The notes: generated from the letters alone by a model not told the origin. Counted from the first letter of the stretch, positions 1 to 5,690 are shown. The stretch: 6,430 bases of DNA from Pseudomonadales bacterium (GCA_016765265.1 JAESQG010000092.1:1-6430); one strand, 5' to 3'. Translations and numbers: made by a program.

Positions 1-33
1 TTTTTGGATGAAGGTATCCAGTGTAAGGGATAG
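1..33 (+). CDS. possible 3' end of an upstream gene
   Basis: The first frame is open for ten codons (FLDEGIQCKG) and stops at TAG 31-33, three bases before the GTG start of the ABC ATPase. The ribosome binding site of the ATPase would lie inside these last codons, a common arrangement in translationally coupled operons. A permease subunit would be the expected partner, but ten codons cannot identify a product. A second frame is also open here, so this may be non-coding. Confidence 0.25.
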   Translation, partial: FLDEGIQCKG

Positions 34-36
34 TAC

Positions 37-822
37 GTGGAAGAGATTATCGAAATAAATAACAGTGGCGCAGCGAGCGTAACGACAAATGCCATTAGCG
101 TGAAACAGTTAAAGGTCAGTTACCGTCACACTGCTATTTTAAAAGACGTATCATTGAATGTCAGTCCAGGTGAATTCTTTGGCTTGGTTGGAGTCAATGG
201 TGCCGGCAAATCCACTTTCATTAAAGCCCTACTTGATTTTATCGATGTTGATAGCGGTGAGCTTACAATTTTCGGTGTCAATAGCGCTGCGACGAAAGCA
301 CGAGAGTCGTTGGCTTTTCTACCAGAGCGATTTGTTGCACCTTATTATCTAACTGGTGAGGAGTTTATTGATTATATGCTATCCCTGCACGGTGTCGCCC
401 AAAAGCGAGGGACCGAAGATAAAGTGGAAGCTATGGCCGCTGCGCTTGATCTTCGCATCAGCTCCTTAAAAGAGAGTGTGCGCAACTACTCAAAGGGTAT
501 GACGCAAAAGCTGGGATTGGCCGCCTGTTTTTTAAGTGGCAAGAAACTGCTGGTGCTGGATGAGCCCATGAGTGGTCTTGACCCCAAAGCAAGGGTGTTA
601 GTGAAACGACAGTTACTTGCATTAAAGGCTAAGGGCACCACGGTTTTTTTCAGCTCGCATTTGTTAGCGGATGTGGAGGAGTTGGCTGATCGAATGACCA
701 TTCTTCATCAAGGAGAGCTGCCTTTTACCGGGACACCCGCCGAGTGTATAGACCTCCACCAAACTGACAATTTGGAAACCGCTTTTATCCGCTGTATTGA
801 TGCGGAAGCTCTATCGTCCTGA
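37..822 (+). CDS. ABC-2-type transporter ATP-binding protein
   Basis: This 261-residue cytoplasmic ATPase would power an ABC exporter of the NatA/CcmA/GldA kind. It has Walker A (GVNGAGKST, residues 52-60), a Q-loop region in which LPE (95-97) replaces Gln, as is common in ABC-2 ATPases, a variant signature YSKGM (151-155), Walker B LLVLDEP (171-177), the D-loop SGLD (179-182) and the H-loop His208. The short tail ending in LETAFIRC resembles the LEDVFL ending of single-domain ABC-2 ATPases. The start is GTG, chosen because AAGGGA at 25-30 lies six bases upstream and the N-terminus then fits the family. No membrane segment is present and no permease follows, so the partner is probably upstream. 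The substrate cannot be told. The family call is secure. Confidence 0.93.
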   Translation: MEEIIEINNSGAASVTTNAISVKQLKVSYRHTAILKDVSLNVSPGEFFGLVGVNGAGKSTFIKALLDFIDVDSGELTIFGVNSAATKARESLAFLPERFVAPYYLTGEEFIDYMLSLHGVAQKRGTEDKVEAMAAALDLRISSLKESVRNYSKGMTQKLGLAACFLSGKKLLVLDEPMSGLDPKARVLVKRQLLALKAKGTTVFFSSHLLADVEELADRMTILHQGELPFTGTPAECIDLHQTDNLETAFIRCIDAEALSS

Positions 823-835
823 ACTGTCCTGAACT
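816..835 (+). repeat. 10-bp tandem duplication over the ABC ATPase stop codon
   Basis: GTCCTGAACT occurs twice without mismatch (816-825 and 826-835). The TGA in the first copy (820-822) is the stop codon of the ATPase gene. The second TGA (830-832) is in another frame. No hairpin terminator follows. Confidence 0.9.
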
Positions 836-865
836 TTTTCTCCTCCATTTGACCTGTGATTAGAT

Positions 866-894
866 TTGACAAGTACTTTAGTCATGACTATTTT
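866..894 (+). promoter_or_regulatory. sigma-70-type promoter for the HAD-like gene
   Basis: A perfect -35 box, TTGACA (866-871), is followed after exactly 17 bases by TATTTT (889-894), which matches four of six -10 positions. A start site near 901 would give a leader of about 80 nt before the ATG at 982. The leader contains a weak AT-only stem (902-907 with 914-919). The presence of this promoter suggests that the HAD-like gene is not simply part of the ABC operon. Confidence 0.6.
879..890. promoter_or_regulatory. 12-bp palindrome, candidate operator
   Basis: TAGTCATGACTA is a perfect palindrome in the promoter spacer, touching the -10 box. A second perfect palindrome, AAGTACTT (871-878), directly abuts it. 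A protein bound here would block RNA polymerase. The binding protein is unknown, and AT-rich DNA makes short palindromes fairly frequent. Confidence 0.4.
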
Positions 895-966
895 TTTAGC
901 TAAATTAACGATTTAATTTGGTGGTGATAGCCCAGCGTTGAGTAAATGCAGCCGAGCAGCATTTGT

Positions 967-974
967 AAGGGGAG
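967..974 (+). promoter_or_regulatory. ribosome binding site fixing the HAD-like start
   Basis: AAGGGGAG lies seven bases before the ATG at 982. The in-frame ATG at 946 has no Shine-Dalgarno sequence and would add twelve residues before the first beta strand. The site therefore argues for initiation at 982. Confidence 0.85.
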
Positions 975-981
975 TGTCGGT

Positions 982-1683
982 ATGAGAGTTGGAATTGATT
1001 TTGAGAACACAATGGTGGATTACGACGGATTATTTTATCAATTAGCACTGGAGCGCAAGGACGTTGACTTTGACCCTAGCATTAGCCTAACAAACCCCGC
1101 GCCTACGAAAGAGACTTTAAGGGACCAACTTATTAATAATGGGCTTACCCATAGGTGGCTGGAGTTACAAAAGATTGTATATGGTTCTCGCGTCTTGGAA
1201 GCAATGCCTTACACGGGATTAATTCGTTTTTTAGCGCTATGTAAAGAGCACAGTGTGGAGTGCGTACTGGTTTGCCATCATTCCCCGAGGGTGTTTAAAA
1301 ATGCTAATTTTAATGAGATGCTTTTGGCCTGGCTGTCGAAGTATGGGGTATCGAAATATCTCCATGGCCAGAGCCTGACAGAGAAGCTTTACATTAGTTC
1401 AACCCAAGAAGATATGGCTCAGCTTGTGAGTAAGCTGGGCTGTACTCATTTTGTTTCTAACGGGATGTCATTATTCGGTTTAGAAGAATTTCCTGCGGGC
1501 GTAAGTCGTTTTCTATTCGACCCCAAAATGAGGAAGGGTCATTCCGATTTGCTTCATTTAAGTAACACGACTTTGGATAAATATCCTGTTACAGCAGTGC
1601 AGTCCTGGGGTGATTTAATACAGCAGCTTGATGGTCTCTGGCAGCAACGCTGGAAAACCGACAAGATTAGTGTGTCCTATTAA
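982..1683 (+). CDS. HAD-superfamily-like protein, probably catalytically impaired
   Basis: The 233-residue product starts with MRVGIDFENTMVDYD, the position and style of HAD motif I. The nucleophile Asp6 is kept, but the usual second Asp is Glu8. The rest resembles a small HAD-like family that I know with IDFDNTIV near the start, a W..LQ...YG.R segment (59-70 here), VSHK as motif II and THFIDD as motif IV. Here motif II reads VCHH (Cys98 where Ser/Thr is expected), and motif IV reads THFVSN (155-160), with Ser-Asn in place of the metal-binding acidic pair. No clear motif III Lys precedes it. Normal HAD enzymes are Mg-dependent phosphatases or phosphotransferases; this one may be a binding or regulatory protein. 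It has no signal peptide or membrane segment. The start at 982 rests on the ribosome binding site. The family comparison is from memory, so the functional call is tentative; that it is a gene is secure. Confidence 0.75.
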   Translation: MRVGIDFENTMVDYDGLFYQLALERKDVDFDPSISLTNPAPTKETLRDQLINNGLTHRWLELQKIVYGSRVLEAMPYTGLIRFLALCKEHSVECVLVCHHSPRVFKNANFNEMLLAWLSKYGVSKYLHGQSLTEKLYISSTQEDMAQLVSKLGCTHFVSNGMSLFGLEEFPAGVSRFLFDPKMRKGHSDLLHLSNTTLDKYPVTAVQSWGDLIQQLDGLWQQRWKTDKISVSY

Positions 1684-1704
1684 TCTTCATACTATTAATC
1701 TTCT
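1675..1704 (+). repeat. 15-bp tandem duplication over the HAD-like stop codon
   Basis: Two 15-base units (1675-1689 and 1690-1704) match at 13 of 15 positions and share the core CTATTAATCTTC (1677-1688, 1692-1703). The first TAA (1681-1683) is the stop codon. Because the period is 15, the second TAA (1696-1698) is in the same frame, so read-through would add only four residues. Confidence 0.88.
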
Positions 1705-1707
1705 TTC

Positions 1708-1723
1708 CTGATAATAATATCAG
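1708..1723. repeat. AT-rich inverted repeat after the HAD-like gene
   Basis: CTGATA and TATCAG form a perfect six-base stem with the loop ATAA. The stem is mostly A-T and no T-run follows, so it is a poor intrinsic terminator. It could still be a weak 3'-end hairpin or a protein site. Confidence 0.4.
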
Positions 1724-1767
1724 ATTCCCTATTTAACTTGAAAAGCGAGTGATTTAGCTGACCCGAT

Positions 1768-1793
1768 GATGCAAACTGTGCATCCCTGGATGC
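1768..1793. promoter_or_regulatory. alternating GATGC half-sites upstream of the aldehyde dehydrogenase
   Basis: GATGCA (1768-1773) and TGCATC (1779-1784) are perfect six-base inverted arms separated by five bases. GCATCC (1780-1785) pairs in turn with GGATGC (1788-1793) across two bases. The middle half-site is shared, so two mutually exclusive palindromes overlap. It lies about 110-135 bases before the aldehyde dehydrogenase start, a reasonable distance for an operator or activator site. No regulator gene is next to it. Confidence 0.4.
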
Positions 1794-1825
1794 TTTATCG
1801 TGTAATCAAGCCAGCCCCATAAGCA

Positions 1826-1853
1826 TTGTTTGTGATAAATCATTCATGATAAC
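1826..1853 (+). promoter_or_regulatory. weak candidate promoter for the aldehyde dehydrogenase
   Basis: TTGTTT (1826-1831) and GATAAC (1848-1853) are 16 bases apart and match the -35 and -10 consensus at about four positions each. They are the best pair I see in the 218-nt spacer, but the match is modest; an activator bound upstream could compensate. Confidence 0.25.
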
Positions 1854-1901
1854 AGGATAGTAAAACTGGATTAGTTAATTGAATAATAAGGAGAAATAGC
1901 C

Positions 1902-3311
1902 ATGAGTGCAGTCGTTGATGTGGAAAACAAAGTCGCAGAGAAAGGCTGGGCTGCGCAGGCAGTGAATAAGCAGCGAGCCTATTTTGAGACTGGAGCAACT
2001 AAAGGGTATCAATTTCGCTTGGATCAGTTGAATAAATTAAAAAGAGCGATAGTTAAGTATGCTCCCGATGTAGAAAAATCCCTGAAAGCGGATATAGGCC
2101 GTCCTCCCCTCGAAGCTTATATTGAAGTGGCTGGGGCGATGGATGAAATCAACCACGCTATTAAAAGCTTGAAAAAGTGGATGAAGCCCAAGAGAGTGGC
2201 CACTAGTCTGATGGCGCAGCCTGGAAGAAGCCGAATTCAGGCAACTCCCCTAGGTGTGACCTTTATTTTGGTGCCTTATAACTATCCTTTTATCCTGTGT
2301 ATGCAGCCTTTGATCGGTGCGATTGCTGCGGGCAACACAGTCATTATAAAGCCCTCTTCGCTAGACCCTGAAACGGCCGATGTGATTAAGAATATCATGG
2401 AAGAAAACTTCCCAGAAGAATACATTAAAGTCTATCGGGGCAGTACGGAAATAACCAACGCGTTGCTTGAAGAAAAGTTTGACCATATCTTTTTCACCGG
2501 TAGTCCAAGAGTGGGTAAAATAGTTATGGCCGCAGCGGCTAAGCATTTGACCACCGTTACCTTGGAGCTAGGGGGAAAGAGTCCCACCATAGTGCATCAC
2601 GATGCAGATCTTAAGGTGGCGGCAAAACGAATCCTCTCTGGTAAATTTATGAATGTAGGGCAAACTTGTATTGCTCCGGATCATTTGTTAGTCCACTCCA
2701 GCATTAAGGATGCCTTTATTACTGAGTTGAAAAACACTTTAAAAGAGTTTTTTGGAGACGACACGATTAACTGTCCTGATATTGGGCGCTTGGTCAACGA
2801 TAAACATTTTGAGCGAGTTAAGGGATTGATTGATCCTGACAAGGTGGTTGCAGGTGGTGAAACAGATAAAGCTCAGAAGTTTATTGCCCCCACTATTATG
2901 GATAACGTGACCCTAGACGACCCGTGTATGCAAGAGGAAATCTTTGGCCCCGTGTTGCCTGTATTGGAATATACCAATTTAAGTGAAGTTTATGAGCATG
3001 TGAGGAAGTTACCACCTCATCCTCTGGCATTGTATCTGTTCACTGGTAGCACTAAAGTGGAGGAGGAAGTGTTAGACAATACTCAATTTGGTGGTGGCTG
3101 TATTAACAATACCTTGATGCATGTTGGTAATGCGAATATCCCATTTGGTGGTGTAGGTAATAGTGGTATCGGTAGTTACCATGGGTATAAAACCTTCGAG
3201 GTGTTCTCTCACCTTCGTGGTGTATTGAAGACCCCCACGATATTTGATATTAAGTTCAGATATGCTCCTTACAAAAATAAAGTGAAATTTTTGAAAATGA
3301 TGGTCAAATAA
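1902..3311 (+). CDS. aldehyde dehydrogenase, ALDH3-like
   Basis: This NAD(P)-dependent enzyme oxidises an aldehyde to its carboxylate. At 469 residues it has normal family length and all catalytic parts: the oxyanion Asn127 in PYNYPF, cofactor-binding IIKPSS (148-153) with Lys150, FFTGSPRVGK (197-206), the general base Glu222 in ELGGK, the nucleophile Cys256 in GQTC, EEIFGP (345-350) and PFGG (414-417). The ending RYAPYKNKVKFLK is typical of the ALDH3 branch, which includes bacterial YwdH-like and coniferyl-aldehyde dehydrogenases. One departure is Tyr126, where Trp is usual (PWNYP). The tail is basic, with no membrane anchor. TAAGGAGA (1887-1894) gives a strong ribosome binding site eight bases before the ATG. 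It is probably a single-gene unit, with its own upstream region and a strong terminator. The natural substrate is not visible; medium to long aliphatic or aromatic aldehydes are typical. Confidence 0.95.
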   Translation: MSAVVDVENKVAEKGWAAQAVNKQRAYFETGATKGYQFRLDQLNKLKRAIVKYAPDVEKSLKADIGRPPLEAYIEVAGAMDEINHAIKSLKKWMKPKRVATSLMAQPGRSRIQATPLGVTFILVPYNYPFILCMQPLIGAIAAGNTVIIKPSSLDPETADVIKNIMEENFPEEYIKVYRGSTEITNALLEEKFDHIFFTGSPRVGKIVMAAAAKHLTTVTLELGGKSPTIVHHDADLKVAAKRILSGKFMNVGQTCIAPDHLLVHSSIKDAFITELKNTLKEFFGDDTINCPDIGRLVNDKHFERVKGLIDPDKVVAGGETDKAQKFIAPTIMDNVTLDDPCMQEEIFGPVLPVLEYTNLSEVYEHVRKLPPHPLALYLFTGSTKVEEEVLDNTQFGGGCINNTLMHVGNANIPFGGVGNSGIGSYHGYKTFEVFSHLRGVLKTPTIFDIKFRYAPYKNKVKFLKMMVK

Positions 3312-3340
3312 ACACACCGATTTAAGTGGTGTTGTGATGT

Positions 3341-3372
3341 AAAAAAGAGGTCTTTGTGGCCTCTTTTTTTTT
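3341..3372 (+). terminator. intrinsic terminator of the aldehyde dehydrogenase gene
   Basis: AAAAAAGAGG (3341-3350) pairs fully with 3360-3369, and two further pairs (one G-T) close a five-base TTTGT loop at 3353-3357. The T-run continues to 3372. It lies 29 bases after the stop codon. The A-tract on the left arm means that the hairpin could also act on the opposite strand. A smaller stem, ACACC/GGTGT (3314-3318 with 3328-3332), precedes it. Confidence 0.9.
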
Positions 3373-3420
3373 GCACTCTTTACTGCGTCACAGCGGTGAA
3401 GTTAATGACAAAATTAATGT

Positions 3421-4599
3421 ATGAGAGAAACAGAGCGTGTTGGCATGATCTCTAAACCTGGTTTAAGCAATAACGGCGCTATCGTGGATTTTGCCGTCAT
3501 CGGATCTGGTATAGCGGGGGCATCGGTTGCTTTTGAGCTGAGTGCCAGTGGTGCTTCAGTTATTGTATTGGAGGCAGAGGATCATCCTGGGTATCACACT
3601 ACAGGTCGATCAGCTGCATTTTATATGGCAGCCTATGGCAATGACGTAGTACGGGCAATTACTCTCGCTAGTAAATCGTTTTATCAATCGCCTCCTGCTG
3701 GGTTTTGTGAGTACCCGCTACTGCGCCCTTGCGGGGCAATGTACATTGCTCGCGAAGAGCAATTGCCGCAATTGCACGCGTTGTACCAGCGGGTTAGTCG
3801 TCTTTTAGACAATGTGGAGATTGTTGATAAAGCTTTTGTTCTCAGTAAGGTGCCAGAGCTTAAATCAGATTATGTTGCTGCTGGTTTTTGGGAGCCGACC
3901 TCAATGGAAATCGATGTTGCGGCTTTGCTAGAGGGCTACATTAAATTTGCTAAACGCCAAGGCGTAGAGTTTGTTTTTAATGCGCAGGTGAAGTCTCTAC
4001 AATTTTCGCGAGAACATTGGGTAATAGGGTCCTCGGCAGGGCAATACCAAGCAAAGCACATTATTAATGCTGCTGGAGCGTGGGGTGACGTTATTGCAGG
4101 GTTGGCCGGTGCGCGATCGGTTGGGCTCGTGCCGAAACGTCGAACCGTGTGTATTGTTAAATCGCCAGATAATATTGACGTCAGAGGGTGGCCGCTTACT
4201 TTGGATATTGACGAAGATTTTTATTTTAAACCGGATGGGGGCAACATTCTTATTACCCCAGGGGATGAAACACCCATGGAACCCATGGATGCCTACCCGG
4301 AAGAAATAGACATCGCTTTAGGTGTCGAGCGCTTTCAACAGGCAGTTGGTATTAAGGTGAATAGAGTCTTGAGAACGTGGGCCGGTCTCAGGACTTTTGT
4401 GAAGGACAAATCACCCGTTGTGGGATTTGATTCGAAAGTGCCTCAGTTTTTCTGGCTGGTGGGCCAGGGAGGCTACGGTATTCAAATGGCGCCAGCATTG
4501 TCGAAAATCGCCGCTTCGTTGGCGATAAATCGGGGGATTCCCCAATTTGACACGGCGATGAGAGTGACCGCAGACTCAATTTCGCCTGCGCGGATTTGA
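3421..4599 (+). CDS. FAD-dependent D-amino-acid dehydrogenase, DauA-like
   Basis: The product (392 residues) belongs to the DAO family and is strikingly close to Pseudomonas D-arginine dehydrogenase DauA, which oxidises D-amino acids to 2-oxo acids and ammonia. It has the FAD motif GSGIAG (28-33) with acidic Glu51, then GYHTTGRSAA (57-66), GFCEYPLL, INAAGAW (215-221), PKRR (238-241), FYFKPD, WAGLR (320-324) and GQGGYGIQ (348-355). Against my recollection of DauA, the key positions align at a constant offset of 19. Tyr72, Arg241, Tyr268, Arg324 and Gln355 are conserved, but DauA His48 is Phe67, Thr50 is Met69 and Glu87 is Ala106. D-arginine is therefore an unlikely substrate. The ATG at 3421 lacks a clear ribosome binding site; the ATG at 3445 is an alternative. 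It sits 48 bases after a terminator, so it needs its own promoter, which I could not identify. No dauB-like partner is present. Confidence 0.9.
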   Translation: MRETERVGMISKPGLSNNGAIVDFAVIGSGIAGASVAFELSASGASVIVLEAEDHPGYHTTGRSAAFYMAAYGNDVVRAITLASKSFYQSPPAGFCEYPLLRPCGAMYIAREEQLPQLHALYQRVSRLLDNVEIVDKAFVLSKVPELKSDYVAAGFWEPTSMEIDVAALLEGYIKFAKRQGVEFVFNAQVKSLQFSREHWVIGSSAGQYQAKHIINAAGAWGDVIAGLAGARSVGLVPKRRTVCIVKSPDNIDVRGWPLTLDIDEDFYFKPDGGNILITPGDETPMEPMDAYPEEIDIALGVERFQQAVGIKVNRVLRTWAGLRTFVKDKSPVVGFDSKVPQFFWLVGQGGYGIQMAPALSKIAASLAINRGIPQFDTAMRVTADSISPARI

Positions 4600-4657
4600 G
4601 TCTATGTTTATTTGAGCCTATGTTTATTTGAGCCTATGTTTATTTGAACCTATTTTA
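4594..4657 (+). repeat. 16-bp tandem array starting at the dehydrogenase stop codon
   Basis: Units TTTGAGCCTATGTTTA occupy 4595-4610 (one mismatch), 4611-4626, 4627-4642 and 4643-4657 (degenerate, one base shorter), with a further TTTG after. The TGA of the first unit (4597-4599) is the gene's stop codon. Because 16 is not a multiple of three, the TGAs at 4597, 4613 and 4629 fall in all three frames. Confidence 0.95.
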
Positions 4658-4684
4658 TTTGTATATGTTGGGGTCTGGCTTTGT

Positions 4685-4744
4685 CTTATCTCGTATTGTT
4701 ATATCTTGTATTGCCTTATGTCGGATTATCTTATTCCGCATTTT
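4685..4744 (-). repeat. degenerate 15-bp tandem array at the end of the PhzF-like gene
   Basis: Four 15-base units (4685-4699, 4700-4714, 4715-4729, 4730-4744) share seven invariant positions and are mostly alike at the rest. The last overlaps the final codons and stop of the minus-strand PhzF-like gene. In that gene's frame the units read as AAT-xxx-xxA-TAA blocks, giving in-frame TAA at 4733-4731, 4718-4716 and 4688-4686; the third unit has TAT instead. Together with the 16-bp array this fills most of the 131-nt convergent spacer, in which I see no hairpin terminator. Confidence 0.75.
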
Positions 4745-5651
4745 TTTTTAGGTGAATTTTTCCTTCTCCGGTGAATACTGCAGATCCGCCTACTCGTACG
4801 GTCAAGGTTGACTCACCTTTATTATCCATTTCCAGATGTAAAATACTTTGCCGAGCTTGCTCCAATCCTCGTTCTACTGCAAACACATGTGTCCCCGGTT
4901 TGATATGTTTGTGATCACATAAATAAGCTGCGAAAGCAGGTGTTGATGCTCCCACTGGCGGATCTTCCAAGCGACCAATGCTGGGCCCTAAAAGGCGAAG
5001 ATGAAAATCTGTCAGTGAGTGTTCTGTTTCTGTGCAAAATAATAATATCTCTTGAGCGAAAGTAGCTGGCGCTGTGGAGGTGCTCCAAGCTTGGTAATTG
5101 AATCGAGCTTCTACCACCGCTTGCAGTGATTTCACTGGAATAATCAGATAAGCGGTCTCGCAAGATACAATCAGGGGAGCGTAGCGTTTATCACGGAGTT
5201 GATTTGGATTGAGATTGAGTATTTCAGCGAGTTCCTCCTTGGTTGGTGTAAATCGATCTACTTGAGGCGTAACGCGACTGGTGAGAAGGGTTTGTTTTAT
5301 TTCACCCTTATCATAGGTGACATAAATTGTTTGCTCTTCGTTATTGTTTTCAAAGAATATAGGAGCAGAATCTTGTGACTTCAGTGCACCACTTTTTGCG
5401 AGAGTATAAGATGCTGCGATAGTGGTGTGGGCACCGATACTGGTTTCTTTTTGAGGTGTCTGAACTTTAAGCTGGAATCGGGAAGCGTTATCGCTACCCG
5501 TAATAAAAACGGTTTCCCATAAGTTGAGTTCATTAGCGATCAGCTCCCTATCTCTTTGGCTAACTGAGTGGGCATCTGGAAATACCGCGATTTGCGCACC
5601 GCTAAAGGGCGTATCGGTAAAAACGTCCACAAGGTAGTAGTTCAGATCCAT
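4731..5651 (-). CDS. PhzF-family isomerase-like protein, divergent subgroup
   Basis: The 306-residue product has the two-lobed PhzF/diaminopimelate-epimerase-like layout. The N-terminal VDVFTDTPFSG (8-18), the catalytic Glu46 in WETVF, GAHTT (73-77), EDPPVG (229-234) with Asp230, and the closing VRVGGSAVFTGEGKI (285-299) are all in place. The active-site loops deviate from the common PhzF signatures as I know them: GNP is GAQ, FAGHPT is IGAHTT, and DPATGSA is DPPVGAST. Family members isomerise or epimerise small acids; only true PhzF makes phenazine precursors, and no other phz gene is here, so the reaction is unknown. No signal peptide is seen. The ATG at 5651 follows AGGA (5662-5659) by seven bases. 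The gene converges on the dehydrogenase and diverges from the TPR gene. Confidence 0.88.
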   Translation of the reverse strand: MDLNYYLVDVFTDTPFSGAQIAVFPDAHSVSQRDRELIANELNLWETVFITGSDNASRFQLKVQTPQKETSIGAHTTIAASYTLAKSGALKSQDSAPIFFENNNEEQTIYVTYDKGEIKQTLLTSRVTPQVDRFTPTKEELAEILNLNPNQLRDKRYAPLIVSCETAYLIIPVKSLQAVVEARFNYQAWSTSTAPATFAQEILLFCTETEHSLTDFHLRLLGPSIGRLEDPPVGASTPAFAAYLCDHKHIKPGTHVFAVERGLEQARQSILHLEMDNKGESTLTVRVGGSAVFTGEGKIHLKKNAE

Positions 5652-5690
5652 TTTAATGTCCTTTTATGAGTCCTGAGAAAGTGCTATCTC

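Noticed and set aside
37..822. Unusual Q-loop (LPE instead of Gln) as evidence of an inactive ATPase
   Set aside because: Glu at this place is common in ABC-2-type ATPases, and Walker A, Walker B and the H-loop His are intact.
946..981. Upstream ATG at 946 as the start of the HAD-like gene
   Set aside because: It has no Shine-Dalgarno sequence and would add a poorly structured twelve-residue leader. The ATG at 982 has a near-perfect ribosome binding site and begins right before the first beta strand.
1708..1723. Intrinsic terminator after the HAD-like gene
   Set aside because: The stem is only six pairs, mostly A-T, and no T-run follows.
3417..3455. ATG at 3417 as an alternative start upstream of the dehydrogenase
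   Set aside because: It is in a different frame from the dehydrogenase and reaches a stop after about a dozen codons.
4594..4744. CRISPR array
   Set aside because: The units are 15-16 bp, directly adjacent with no spacers, and no cas-like gene is present.
4731..5651. Phenazine biosynthesis locus
   Set aside because: Only a divergent PhzF relative is present, its signature loops differ, and no other phenazine gene is in the window.
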